From the NCBI RefSeq assembly GCF_014750685.1, contig NZ_JAAXGE010000004.1, positions 62,001 through 126,000 of the forward strand: a stretch of 64,000 bases of DNA, in the 5' to 3' direction. Below, piece by piece: positions 15,150 through 23,627 of this stretch. Origin of the DNA: Bacteroides sp. GM023 (GTDB lineage: Bacteria > Bacteroidota > Bacteroidia > Bacteroidales > Bacteroidaceae). Position numbers and translations under genes: made by a program. Under the pieces are notes generated by a model. The model searched no databases. It was not told the origin of the DNA and worked only from the letters and a program-made list of their open reading frames with translations. The first letter of the stretch is position 1. Each line of letters starts with the position of its first letter.

Positions 15150-16946
15150 ATGAAACCAGATAGTAGAAAATTACGGATGTTTGCCTGGCTGCTTGTTATG
15201 GCAGCAGGCAGTGTACTGACATCATGCACATCTGATGAGAAAGAAATTTCCGGTTTGCCGGATGATAAATATCCGATGGAGTTTGTGGGGCAAGTCTTTA
15301 ACCAGTCGATTACACGGACTACTTCGGAAGGAACATGGACCGGAACGGAAGAAATAGGCGTGCAAGTCAGTGACGGAATCAAATTGTATAAGGCAGATAC
15401 ATACGGAGCCTTGACAACGGACGATACCCCCTTTTATTGGGAAAGTAAGACAACAGCAGTTGATGTGTTGGCATGGTTCCCTTGCAATGGAACAGAAACT
15501 CTGCCTGTGTCCTTCTCGGTGAAACAGGAACAGAACCAAAATGATGGCTTTCAGAGCAGCGACTTCTTGAGAGCCAAGGGAACTTTTACCTTTTCCACCC
15601 AACAACCGGCTTTGGATTTTTATCATCTGCCTGCCAAAGTGAGACTGAACCTGAAAGCCGGTGAAGGAGTGGAAGACCCCGAAACGGTGAAGAATGCGGA
15701 AGTTACCTTTGTCAATATGGCATTGACTTCCGGCGAAATAAACATGGCTACGGGGGAAGTGGCGCAAACCACCGGAGAGGAAACGATTCTTCCTCAAAGA
15801 CTGGATGCAGAGAACGTTACAGAAGGCTATTTGCAGACACTGCAAGCCTTACTGGTGCCGCAACAAATGAGGGGCAAACAGTTTATTAAAGTAGTAGTGG
15901 ATGGTGTCGAGGCTTATTATATCCCGGCAGAAGATGATGCAAACCTGCAAGCCGGCTACCTGTATGTTTACAATATTGAGATAACTCACAGGCATGAGAT
16001 TGAAGTAACCCTTGCCGTTTCCGCTCCTGCCTGGACAGAAGGAAAAGAACAGGCTGTTGTCAGCAGTACTTATTACACGGCGGATGATATGAAACCCGGC
16101 GATTTCTTTTACCGCACAGCAGATGGAGCGGGTTGGGTAGTAAGTGACGGTGGCTTGCGTAAAGTGAATCATGCAACAGGTGAAAAAGAGTGGGAAACTC
16201 CGGCAAAAAATCCCGCTGACTTTACAGACGGCAGGGTATGTATCGGTATTGTTTTCCAAACAGAATCGAAACGTATAAGTGCGCTGGAAAAGGCAAAAGG
16301 ATGGACACATGGGTATGTGATGGCTTTGACCGATGCTGCCGAAAAGTGTACCTGGGGTGACAAGACCATAGATGAAGATACGGGAGAAACGACTGAAGGT
16401 ATTAATTATTTCCCGAACCTGGCAACGAACTCCGATATGTATAATGACATGGATGGATATGGCAAGAAAGTATATATCGCCGAGCAGAAACTTGTCGGAG
16501 TGACAAGTGCTGACGGCACACTTTATGATGTTTTCTATCACTCCGAAAAATATGGAACGGATGGCAGCGGACAGTATGCTGCACCTGCCGATGGAACGAC
16601 TTCCGGCTGGTATCTGCCTGCTATCGGACAGTGGTGGGATATTCTGGAAAACCTGGGAGATGTTAATGGATTGATAGCCTTGAGAAATAGTTCAGGAACC
16701 ACTGTTGAACTCAAAAATGGAGTTTCCCAAGTCGCCATAAATCGGATGAACGAACTTATGAACGCTAGTGGACAGACTGTTACTCCATTTAAGGCAGATA
16801 TCCATTATTGGTCGAGTTCAGAAAAGAGCAGCGGCGTCGCCCGGCGTGTTCTTTTCGATGGTTCCAGTAAAAAATATTCTTTACGTATTGGAGATAATAA
16901 TAAGGATAATGCTTCTACCAATGTCCGCTGTATTTTGGCTTTCTAA
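15150..16946 (+). CDS. Fimbrillin-like lipoprotein with C-terminal FISUMP/DUF1566-type domain (copy 1)
   Basis: Start taken at ATG 15150, which gives a compact lipoprotein signal (MKPDSRKLRMFAWLLVMAAG...LTSC); an in-frame ATG at 15135 also exists. Residues about 25-300 form a fimbrillin-like domain (TRTTSEGTWTGTEEIGVQ, LDFYHLPAKVRLNLKAG). The C-terminal half has a lectin-like/DUF1566 pattern: CIGIVFQTESKRIS, GWTHGYVMALTDA, SGWYLPAIGQWWDILENLG, YWSSSEKSSG and the terminal NVRCILAF. The same layout is in the next gene. Inference: a surface pectin-binding protein. Confidence 0.7.
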   Translation: MKPDSRKLRMFAWLLVMAAGSVLTSCTSDEKEISGLPDDKYPMEFVGQVFNQSITRTTSEGTWTGTEEIGVQVSDGIKLYKADTYGALTTDDTPFYWESKTTAVDVLAWFPCNGTETLPVSFSVKQEQNQNDGFQSSDFLRAKGTFTFSTQQPALDFYHLPAKVRLNLKAGEGVEDPETVKNAEVTFVNMALTSGEINMATGEVAQTTGEETILPQRLDAENVTEGYLQTLQALLVPQQMRGKQFIKVVVDGVEAYYIPAEDDANLQAGYLYVYNIEITHRHEIEVTLAVSAPAWTEGKEQAVVSSTYYTADDMKPGDFFYRTADGAGWVVSDGGLRKVNHATGEKEWETPAKNPADFTDGRVCIGIVFQTESKRISALEKAKGWTHGYVMALTDAAEKCTWGDKTIDEDTGETTEGINYFPNLATNSDMYNDMDGYGKKVYIAEQKLVGVTSADGTLYDVFYHSEKYGTDGSGQYAAPADGTTSGWYLPAIGQWWDILENLGDVNGLIALRNSSGTTVELKNGVSQVAINRMNELMNASGQTVTPFKADIHYWSSSEKSSGVARRVLFDGSSKKYSLRIGDNNKDNASTNVRCILAF

Positions 16947-16995
16947 AAGGACACATAAAGAAACGTTCCGTATATGAATAAATAAAAATAAGAAT

Positions 16996-18609
16996 ATGAT
17001 GAAATTATATAAGTTATTCACTCTGTCAGCTTCGCTCTTTTTGTTGGTAGCTTTATCCGGCTGTTCCAAGGAAGAAGATGCTTTTACCACTTTGCCGGAT
17101 GGGGGACTTCCTCTCACTCTCAAAGTAACTTCGGACAATTACGTATCGGCCAATACCGTTGAAACACGTATTGTAGAAGAAGGATACACGACTCGATTTA
17201 CTTCCGGTGACGAGATTGGCGTCTTGCAGATAACACCGTCATCCGGAAATGGTGGAGAGGCGGTATCTAAAAACTATCGCTTTACTCTTGACGACGAAGG
17301 TAACTGGACAGGTGTGCCATTGTCGCACAAGCAGGGAGATGAGTATATCGTTTACTATCCTTACACTTCTGTTAGCAGTAAGGAAGAACTGGAGACATAT
17401 CTTGCTTCATTCGAACCCCGACTGAATCAAGCCACTTATGAGGACTATACGAAAAGTGACCTGATGAAAGGAGAAGGACTCGTATCAGGAACTACACTGA
17501 ATGTCAATTTAGAACATCAGATGGCATTGATTGTAATCGAAGTTCCGTTAGGAAAATGTGCGACTACCAAAGACGGCAAAGTGAAATATCATCCGGCCAC
17601 TACAGTTTTGGGTGCACCTGCCTTTTCGTGGGAAGAAGGAAAGATACCTTATCAGACTTCGGATGAAAGAATCCTGCGTTATATCATCAAGCCGGATGCG
17701 GATTTCTCTCTAAAAGGCAGTTATCCTTATTATATAGGTACCCGAAAATTCGACATAGCGGCTGCCGCATCCGATGCGTCTGCCAAACACTATCTTTTCT
17801 ATACTCTCGATGAGGGAGTAGAACCGCCGGGTAGCCGTGACGTTCAGGTAGGAGACTATTATATGAGTGACGGAACGATACTTCCCGGAGATGTGGCTAG
17901 TGTACCTGAAGGCTGTATCGGAATTGTATTCCAGGCAGATGCGGAACGTATGAGTGCCGATGAACTGGCACAGGGATGGACACATGGTTGTGTCATGGCA
18001 CTGACCAATGCAGGTAAAGACTCCAAATGGGGAAAGGCAGCCACGGAAGGCGATGGAGAAAACTCCCCGTTTGCGGAGCATGCATCTACTTATAAGGGAA
18101 TGTATCAAGAGACAGGCGGATACGTGAAAACAAAATATATGGTGGATACATATGGAGATGAGGCTACTTTCCAGGATGTGAACGGAGCTTTTTATCAGGT
18201 TAGCCAGTATGGAGAAACGGCAGCAACGACATCATATAAAGCCCCGGCAGGCACTAGTGGCTGGTATTTGCCAAGTATAGGCCAATGGTGGGATATTTTT
18301 GAGAACTTGGGAGAAGCGAAAGGTTTGGCCGCTTTGAGAGATAGCGGGACGACATCTAGCAATATTGCAATTAGCTTGAGTGGAGAGTCAGTATTGGAAA
18401 CCCTGAACACTTGCCTGAAAGCTGCATCATCATCAGCCGATGAATTTGAAAGTTCGAAAAATTACTGGTCGAGTTCAGAACATAATCGGAATAACAAAGG
18501 ATTGGTTTACGCACATTCCGTGTCTTTGACTACTACATCCCTTACAACTACCGGTGCTACAAAAGCAAGCAACAGTAACCGCAGGGTTCGTTGTGTACTC
18601 TCATTTTAG
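16996..18609 (+). CDS. Fimbrillin-like lipoprotein with C-terminal FISUMP/DUF1566-type domain (copy 2)
   Basis: The 537-residue protein starts MMKLYKLFTLSASLFLLVALSGC with lipid Cys near residue 23. The N-terminal part is fimbrillin-like (VETRIVEEGYTTRFTSGDEIGV, YIVYYPYTS, LNVNLEHQMALIVIEVPLG). The C-terminal part repeats the motifs of the gene before it: CIGIVFQADAERMS, GWTHGCVMALTNA, SGWYLPSIGQWWDIFENLG, YWSSSEHNRN and RVRCVLSF. The two are tandem paralogues whose C-terminal halves are better conserved than their N-terminal halves. A strong hairpin follows the stop codon. Confidence 0.7.
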   Translation: MMKLYKLFTLSASLFLLVALSGCSKEEDAFTTLPDGGLPLTLKVTSDNYVSANTVETRIVEEGYTTRFTSGDEIGVLQITPSSGNGGEAVSKNYRFTLDDEGNWTGVPLSHKQGDEYIVYYPYTSVSSKEELETYLASFEPRLNQATYEDYTKSDLMKGEGLVSGTTLNVNLEHQMALIVIEVPLGKCATTKDGKVKYHPATTVLGAPAFSWEEGKIPYQTSDERILRYIIKPDADFSLKGSYPYYIGTRKFDIAAAASDASAKHYLFYTLDEGVEPPGSRDVQVGDYYMSDGTILPGDVASVPEGCIGIVFQADAERMSADELAQGWTHGCVMALTNAGKDSKWGKAATEGDGENSPFAEHASTYKGMYQETGGYVKTKYMVDTYGDEATFQDVNGAFYQVSQYGETAATTSYKAPAGTSGWYLPSIGQWWDIFENLGEAKGLAALRDSGTTSSNIAISLSGESVLETLNTCLKAASSSADEFESSKNYWSSSEHNRNNKGLVYAHSVSLTTTSLTTTGATKASNSNRRVRCVLSF

Positions 18610-18636
18610 AAACCACAAAAGATATATATTAAATGT

Positions 18637-18682
18637 TAGTTCTCATGCCGGAATGCCTTGAAGGTATTTCGCATGAGAACTA
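18637..18682 (+). terminator. Long hairpin without T-run between the fimbrillin-like genes and the CE12 gene
   Basis: TAGTTCTCATGC at 18637-18648 pairs perfectly with GCATGAGAACTA at 18671-18682, and the inner bases pair further to nearly close the loop. No T-run follows, so it may be an mRNA stability or partial stop element rather than a full terminator. The next gene starts 25 bp later with no operator of its own. Confidence 0.5.
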
Positions 18683-18707
18683 TGTTACACTTAAATGAAT
18701 CAAGATT

Positions 18708-19643
18708 ATGAAAATGAAACTCCTTTTTCTAGCGGCTTTGATATTTCTTACTTCCGCTATTACAGACAATTCTCCGGTAACAATTTATATGGTTGGTGAC
18801 TCAACCATGGCAAATAGAAATCTCGCGAAGAGCCCGCGAAGCAAGGAACGTGGATGGGGAATGATGCTAGGCAGCTTTTTCCCAACTGACAAAGTGGTAG
18901 TTGCCAATCATGCAGCCAGTGGACGCAGCACAAAGAGTTTTATCGACGAGAAAAGATGGACGCGTGTAGTCAGTCAGATAAAACCGGGCGACTATGTATT
19001 TATCCAGTTCGGACATAATGACGAAAAGAAAGATAATCCGAAACTCTATACCGAACCCGGCGGCACGTTTGACGATAATCTGCGTAAGTTTGTGGATGAA
19101 ACCCGTGCGAAAGGCGGTATTCCTGTTCTTTTCAATTCTATTGTCCGCCGCAAGTTCTGCCAGGACGAAGCAGGGAACTTTACCGATTCGCTGTCCGATA
19201 CGCATGGTGACTATCTTCTTTCTCCCAAACGGATAGCTGAAGAACTGAACGTCGTTTTTATTGATATGAATAAGATGACTCATGACCTCGTGCAGCAAAT
19301 GGGGCCGGAGAAATCGAAAGAATTGTATATGTGGGCCGGCAAGAAAGACGATACGCACCTGAATATCAAAGGTTCCCGTGTATTTGCCGGAATAGCGATT
19401 GATGCGGTCGGCAAGAAAATCCCCGAACTGGGGAAATATATTCGTCATTTCGATTATGTAGTAGCCACGGATGGAAGCGGTGATTTTTTCACCTTGGATG
19501 AGGCTTTGAAAGCGATTCCGGCAAAGAAGAAATGTACTGTACTTGTACGTATGGGACAATATGGACCGAAACCGGAGATTAAGAACAAGCTGATTCAGAT
19601 AACGGAAGATGAAGGTGTGATTTACGGAAGTCCGGTACTTTAG
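18708..19643 (+). CDS. Rhamnogalacturonan acetylesterase (CE12) with a truncated CE8 pectinesterase tail
   Basis: The 311-residue protein has a signal peptide (about 1-18) and a complete SGNH domain: Ser32 in MVGDSTMANR, AASGRSTKSF, IQFGHNDE and KKDDTHLNIKGS with the Asp/His pair. From about residue 247 it continues as HFDYVVATDGSGDFFTLDEALKAIP, the typical start of a CE8 pectin methylesterase, but it stops after about 65 residues, before the catalytic Asp and Arg motifs of CE8. CE12-CE8 two-domain proteins are known in Bacteroides, so this looks like a cut-down fusion. The following DNA does not continue the CE8 domain in any frame I could read. The esterase part should still work. Confidence 0.82.
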   Translation: MKMKLLFLAALIFLTSAITDNSPVTIYMVGDSTMANRNLAKSPRSKERGWGMMLGSFFPTDKVVVANHAASGRSTKSFIDEKRWTRVVSQIKPGDYVFIQFGHNDEKKDNPKLYTEPGGTFDDNLRKFVDETRAKGGIPVLFNSIVRRKFCQDEAGNFTDSLSDTHGDYLLSPKRIAEELNVVFIDMNKMTHDLVQQMGPEKSKELYMWAGKKDDTHLNIKGSRVFAGIAIDAVGKKIPELGKYIRHFDYVVATDGSGDFFTLDEALKAIPAKKKCTVLVRMGQYGPKPEIKNKLIQITEDEGVIYGSPVL

Positions 19644-20001
19644 CCGAAAAACGTCATCTTCTGTGTACAGGTATATTTCGGTTTTGAATTAACTTGAACA
19701 TACGTATATTGACACATGGACATTAAGATGCAATATGCAGATAATTAAGACATAGCAATCGGAATATATAGGGATGACGTGTGAATGATTATTAGATTGA
19801 ATGTACGAGATGCTCATCTCGTCATGTCTGACATGCTCATCTGGTGCTGTGCGAGATGCTCATCTGGTAATGTATGAGATGCTCATCCCGTACATTCAAT
19901 CTAACTGAGATTTATATGCTATCTCTTAATCAAACACATGGTATCCCTTAATGAATGACGGGATAGCTACAAAGGGCTGGCAAGTGAACAATTATTCACC
20001 A
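19644..20001. other. Intergenic region between convergent genes
   Basis: This 358-bp stretch lies between the stop codons of the CE12/CE8 gene (plus) and the second PL11 gene (minus). It holds the 23-bp repeat array at 19794-19902 and one lone TGTCCAT (minus strand, 19716-19722). No coding potential or CE8 remnant was seen. Confidence 0.6.
19794..19902. repeat. Four 23-bp tandem repeats flanked by an inverted repeat
   Basis: Units start at 19803, 19826, 19849 and 19872, each exactly 23 bp, with the near-palindromic core GAGATGCTCATCT (core of unit 2 is ACATGCTCATCT). The outer arms AGATTGAATGTACGAGATG (19794-19812) and CATCCCGTACATTCAATCT (19884-19902) pair in 18 of 19 positions. The whole could fold as one long hairpin or as several short ones. 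It sits between two convergent genes, so it may stop transcription from both sides. Confidence 0.85.
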
Positions 20002-21894
20002 TTATTTGAACTGATACCCCCTGAAAGTTCCTTTTAAATCCGCACCGAAATAGAATCCGGGTTGAGTGGGCTGGTTATATCCTACACTTTGGGTGGCGAT
20101 GCTGATTCTATATATCGGATCTTCCAGGAAAGTATGGAAACGATATTCAGTCGGAATTGTTGATACATATAAGCGTAGGGAGTTGTTATCTTCGGAGCGG
20201 AAAAGGACTTCTTCGCGCCAGTCTCCGAGAATATCTCCTTGCAGGCAGGGAGTAGCTTTCGTACTGTTGTTGGAAGCAACCCCTTCAAATTCTACAAACG
20301 GGATAAAACGTTTCTGTTCCCAGTCATATTTGCTGATACGGGTTTTATCCAATACCTCGCGCAATAAATCACCATCCCACCAGACAGCCATGTTGACAGG
20401 GAAGTTTTTAGTCTTCGGAGCAAGCAGTTCACCTTTGAAATTGATGATACCGCCTGTTCCCGGTGACCATAATTCCACTCCCGGATTCGTCGGGTCGATG
20501 TCGGCAGCCATGCAACGGCCTATATCCCGGGTGCTCTTGAGTTGCAGGATGATTTCTCCGGTGGCGGCATCCCGGTAAGTACTGCCGTCACGTTTGTTCT
20601 CGTGGCAGGCCCATACTTGCAGACCTTTGCGGGCAGGGTCTATTTGAGTCAGTTGGATGGCATCGCCATGTCCGAGACCGGTAGAGTAGAGCCCTTTGCC
20701 ATTATGGTCGATAGTGCACGAACCGTAGATGATTTCATCACACCCGTCGCCGTCTACGTCTCCTACACGGAGATTATGATTTCCTTGTTTGGCGTAATCC
20801 TCGTTTCCGGGCGTGTTGGTGTCGAATACCCAATGCTTTTTCAGTTTCTTCCCGTCCCAGTTGAAGGCAGCCAGTACGATACGGGTGTAGTAACCGCGGC
20901 ACATCACTACGCTGGGACGAACACCGTCCAGGTAAGCGATGCAGGCAAGAAAACGGTCGCTGCGGTTGGCGCGCGTGTCACCCCAGTCTTTGGGATTCCC
21001 GCGTGCGGGAATATAGTCGGTGCTGTAAAGCGCCTCGCCGGTAAGACCGGAAAATACGGTTAGATATTCGTTGCCTTCCAAGATGCGTCCCTGGCGGGTG
21101 AGCTTGTTCTTTTTCTTATCAAATACACCGGGTTCGCGATAGTCCGCTTTGGCATTGCCTATTACTTTTCCTTTGCCATCCACCGTTCCGTCCGAAGTAC
21201 GCATGACCACTTCCGCCTTACCGTCACCATCCAGGTCATACACCATAAACTGCGTGTAGTGAGCTCCGGCACGGATATTCTTGCCTAAGTTAATACGCCA
21301 TAGATGCTCACCGTTCATCCGGTAACAGTCGAACAAAACCTCACCCGTATATCCGTCAAAAGAATTATCTTTGGCATTGCTCGGTTCCCATTTCAGGATA
21401 ATCTCATATTCGCCGTCACCGTCTACATCGCCGATAGAAGCGTCATTTGCGATATACGTATATGTATCGCCTGCCGGAGTCACGCCGTCCGCAGGTTTCT
21501 GCAATGGAATTTGCAGATAACCTAGAGGAGCATTGGCAGGAAGCGTGTATTTACCGTCAATGTGATGCGTCTCTTTTCCTTTCAGTACGGGACGTACTTC
21601 ATATGCCGCTGTTTCTTGGTTGTTGTTCTCGTCACGGAATAGAGTCCCCGTGACCACCGGTTGGGCAGTCAGCTTCTTCCCGTCGCGATATACGTTGAAA
21701 GCCGTTTCCATCGGGTCAGAAGATAGATACCGCCATGAGACTACTACTGTCGAGGGACTTTCACGGATGGCAACTACGCCGCGTCCGAGCTTCTCCTTTT
21801 GCAGTTTTGAATAATTATAGTTGGGCTGGGCGCTCGCAGCCCATGCGGATGATAATGCGCATACGCATATCAACCGGTAAATATACCTTTTCAT
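20002..21894 (-). CDS. Rhamnogalacturonan lyase family PL11 (signal peptide type)
   Basis: The 630-residue protein has a type I signal peptide (MKRYIYRLICVCALSSAWAASAQ), so it is probably periplasmic or released. An FN3-like domain (KLGRGVVAIRESPSTVVVSWRY on) is followed by the eight-bladed propeller with DVDGDG, DLDGDGKAE and DVDGDGCDE calcium loops. Conserved PL11 blocks include IRAGAHYTQFMVYD, NKGLYSTGLGHGDA-type segments, DIGRCMAADIDP, SNNSTKATPCLQGDILGDWREE and SVGYNQPTQPGFYFGAD. Length is standard for the family. It follows the GH28 gene after 19 bp. Compared with the lipoprotein PL11 it lacks the acidic insertion, suggesting the two enzymes act in different compartments. Confidence 0.93.
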   Translation of the reverse strand: MKRYIYRLICVCALSSAWAASAQPNYNYSKLQKEKLGRGVVAIRESPSTVVVSWRYLSSDPMETAFNVYRDGKKLTAQPVVTGTLFRDENNNQETAAYEVRPVLKGKETHHIDGKYTLPANAPLGYLQIPLQKPADGVTPAGDTYTYIANDASIGDVDGDGEYEIILKWEPSNAKDNSFDGYTGEVLFDCYRMNGEHLWRINLGKNIRAGAHYTQFMVYDLDGDGKAEVVMRTSDGTVDGKGKVIGNAKADYREPGVFDKKKNKLTRQGRILEGNEYLTVFSGLTGEALYSTDYIPARGNPKDWGDTRANRSDRFLACIAYLDGVRPSVVMCRGYYTRIVLAAFNWDGKKLKKHWVFDTNTPGNEDYAKQGNHNLRVGDVDGDGCDEIIYGSCTIDHNGKGLYSTGLGHGDAIQLTQIDPARKGLQVWACHENKRDGSTYRDAATGEIILQLKSTRDIGRCMAADIDPTNPGVELWSPGTGGIINFKGELLAPKTKNFPVNMAVWWDGDLLREVLDKTRISKYDWEQKRFIPFVEFEGVASNNSTKATPCLQGDILGDWREEVLFRSEDNNSLRLYVSTIPTEYRFHTFLEDPIYRISIATQSVGYNQPTQPGFYFGADLKGTFRGYQFK

Positions 21895-21913
21895 ATCAAA
21901 TAGTTTTTAGTTT

Positions 21914-23404
21914 CTATAAATTTCCGGAAGGCGTACTTTTCAGATGAATATTACATTGATCGTTGTTCTCGGATGCAATAGTGGTGTTATCCTTGGTATC
22001 CAACATGATTTCCGCCAGATTAAAGTTTCTGCTATACCGGATTCGCCCCGCTTTCTGTGCCTGTGCTTCGATGGCATACAGGAAGAAATTCTCTAAACGC
22101 AACGTATCGTTCCATCCCGATGCGGAGATAAACTCTCTGACATTGGTAGCTTTGATATGCGAAAGATAAACGTTGCGGAATTTGGGATACCCTTTTTCTT
22201 CAGGCGCTACCGGGGTAAGCAGAATTTTCCAGTGTTCGGGTATTTCTTTATGCGAATATTCTTCGGGCAGGATACTGTAACTGTATTGCGGGTTCCAGTT
22301 CAGGTCGGCGGCCAATACATAGCGCACACTGTCTGCTTTGACACGGGTGATGTAGATATTTTCTATGATACCACCCCGGCTCATGGCACTTTTTAGTCTT
22401 AATACATTCCAGGTACCTTGGGCTGTAAGGTCGTGCCCGAGGATATTCCGTATGCCGCCGGAAGTTTCGCTTCCGCAGGTGATAAGTCCGGCACCTTTGC
22501 GGGTGGTACAGTTGCGTATGACTACATTCTCCGTCGGGCGATTGACGCGTAGGCCGTCCGTGTCCCTGCCCGATTTCAGGCAGATATTATCATCATTGCA
22601 GTCTATCATACAGTTTTCTATCAATATATTGGTAGAAGAATCTATATCCACACCGTCCGTGCTCGGCCCGCGTCCGCCGATATTATTGTTGATAGTGAGC
22701 CCGTTGATACTGCAATAGTCGGAGTAGAGAATCTGACAAGCCCAAAAGCCGGTACGCATCAGAGTGAAGTCCTTTAAAGTCACGTCCGTGCTTCGTTCCA
22801 CCAGGATGCCACGCACACGTTTGCAGTCATAATCCACAGCCCAGCGCAAACCTTTGGTTTCGTACTCTTTGCGCATGCTCCAGTATTGCTCCCAAAACTT
22901 CTTTCCGCGGCAATCAATCATACCTTCGCCGCTGATAGCTACATTCTTCTGCTTGATGACATTAAGAACGGCCGACGGCCATATCATTTCAATGCCGGCG
23001 ATGCGCGAACGGAATTCAGGATAATTGTTTATATCAGTAGAAGCGAGTAAGGTCACCCCCTTATCCAGTTGTAGGTTGACACCGCTTTTAATGAACAAAG
23101 CTCCCACCAAATAATATCCGGGAGCCAGGGTCACAGTTCCGCCCCCTGCGGCGGAACACTCGTCAATCGCCTTTTGAATAGCTTCCGTACTAAGCCGGGT
23201 GCTGTCCGCCACTGCGCCGAAAGAGTTGGCGGATATAATTCTCCCGTCCGGTTGCTGTCTGCTGCCAACGCTGTCTGCCCAACTCAAGTCCACTTGCTGC
23301 GGCAGTTTCCCCCAGTCATAGGTGTGATGGGTCTGTTTGCCGGGATTGCAGGCTGTCAGGAGTACACCGGTCAAGAGGGAAGTAAGAATGCTGTTTATTC
23401 TCAT
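21914..23404 (-). CDS. Glycoside hydrolase family 28 lipoprotein (polygalacturonase / rhamnogalacturonase type)
   Basis: The 496-residue protein has the lipobox LLTAC (Cys about residue 19). It begins with the pectate-lyase-like helix cap ISANSFGAVADSTRLSTEAIQKAID and has the beta-helix with GH28 motifs: STDGVDIDSS, CNDDNICLKSG (catalytic Asp pair) and, in place of the classic GHG, CGSETSGG, with LRLKS as the RIK-type block. This variant is common in bacterial enzymes acting on rhamnogalacturonan or oligogalacturonides, so the exact linkage is open. First gene of a two-gene unit with PL11, controlled by its own operator at 23463-23519. Confidence 0.9.
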   Translation of the reverse strand: MRINSILTSLLTGVLLTACNPGKQTHHTYDWGKLPQQVDLSWADSVGSRQQPDGRIISANSFGAVADSTRLSTEAIQKAIDECSAAGGGTVTLAPGYYLVGALFIKSGVNLQLDKGVTLLASTDINNYPEFRSRIAGIEMIWPSAVLNVIKQKNVAISGEGMIDCRGKKFWEQYWSMRKEYETKGLRWAVDYDCKRVRGILVERSTDVTLKDFTLMRTGFWACQILYSDYCSINGLTINNNIGGRGPSTDGVDIDSSTNILIENCMIDCNDDNICLKSGRDTDGLRVNRPTENVVIRNCTTRKGAGLITCGSETSGGIRNILGHDLTAQGTWNVLRLKSAMSRGGIIENIYITRVKADSVRYVLAADLNWNPQYSYSILPEEYSHKEIPEHWKILLTPVAPEEKGYPKFRNVYLSHIKATNVREFISASGWNDTLRLENFFLYAIEAQAQKAGRIRYSRNFNLAEIMLDTKDNTTIASENNDQCNIHLKSTPSGNL

Positions 23405-23462
23405 TTGATAAACTTTTGGTGATTAAGATTTCTAAGAAATATTGTCTACGTAATTTTTTCGA

Positions 23463-23519
23463 CTAAATTAGCGGCTTTTATCGGAGCGGCGAATGGAGTG
23501 GTGTACGAAAGCATGGACT
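23463..23519 (-). promoter_or_regulatory. HTCS-type operator and -7 box for the GH28-PL11 unit
   Basis: On the minus strand, AGTCCAT (23513-23519) and ACTCCAT (23493-23499) are 20 bp apart, with TCGTACACC in the spacer. TAATTTAG at 23463-23470 lies exactly 29 bp after the start of the second half-site and differs from TAnnTTTG at one base. The gene starts at 23404. Confidence 0.65.
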
Positions 23520-23550
23520 ATTTCTTATATATTGACTGCTTGTGACAGAA

Positions 23551-23577
23551 TGTCCATGAATCACATAAAAAGTCCAT
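23551..23577 (+). promoter_or_regulatory. Extra (distal) operator copy upstream of the transport operon
   Basis: TGTCCAT at 23551-23557 and AGTCCAT at 23571-23577 again have 20-bp spacing, but there is no -7 box 29 bp further on. It may be an auxiliary binding site between the two divergent promoters. Confidence 0.5.
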
Positions 23578-23627
23578 CCTTATTTGAAATCCGCGGTTAG
23601 AACCCCTTTGGAATGGGGTACATTGAT

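Noticed and set aside
15222..16541. Two long minus-strand frames (207 and 230 codons) inside the fimbrillin-like gene
   Set aside because: Antisense shadows of a gene with clear lipoprotein signal and domain motifs; no promoter of their own.
19716..19722. Lone TGTCCAT (minus strand) in the convergent gap
   Set aside because: No second half-site 20 bp away and no -7 box at 29 bp, and no gene starts after it. Probably chance.
19794..19902. Possible CRISPR array
   Set aside because: The units touch each other without spacers and there are no cas genes in the window.
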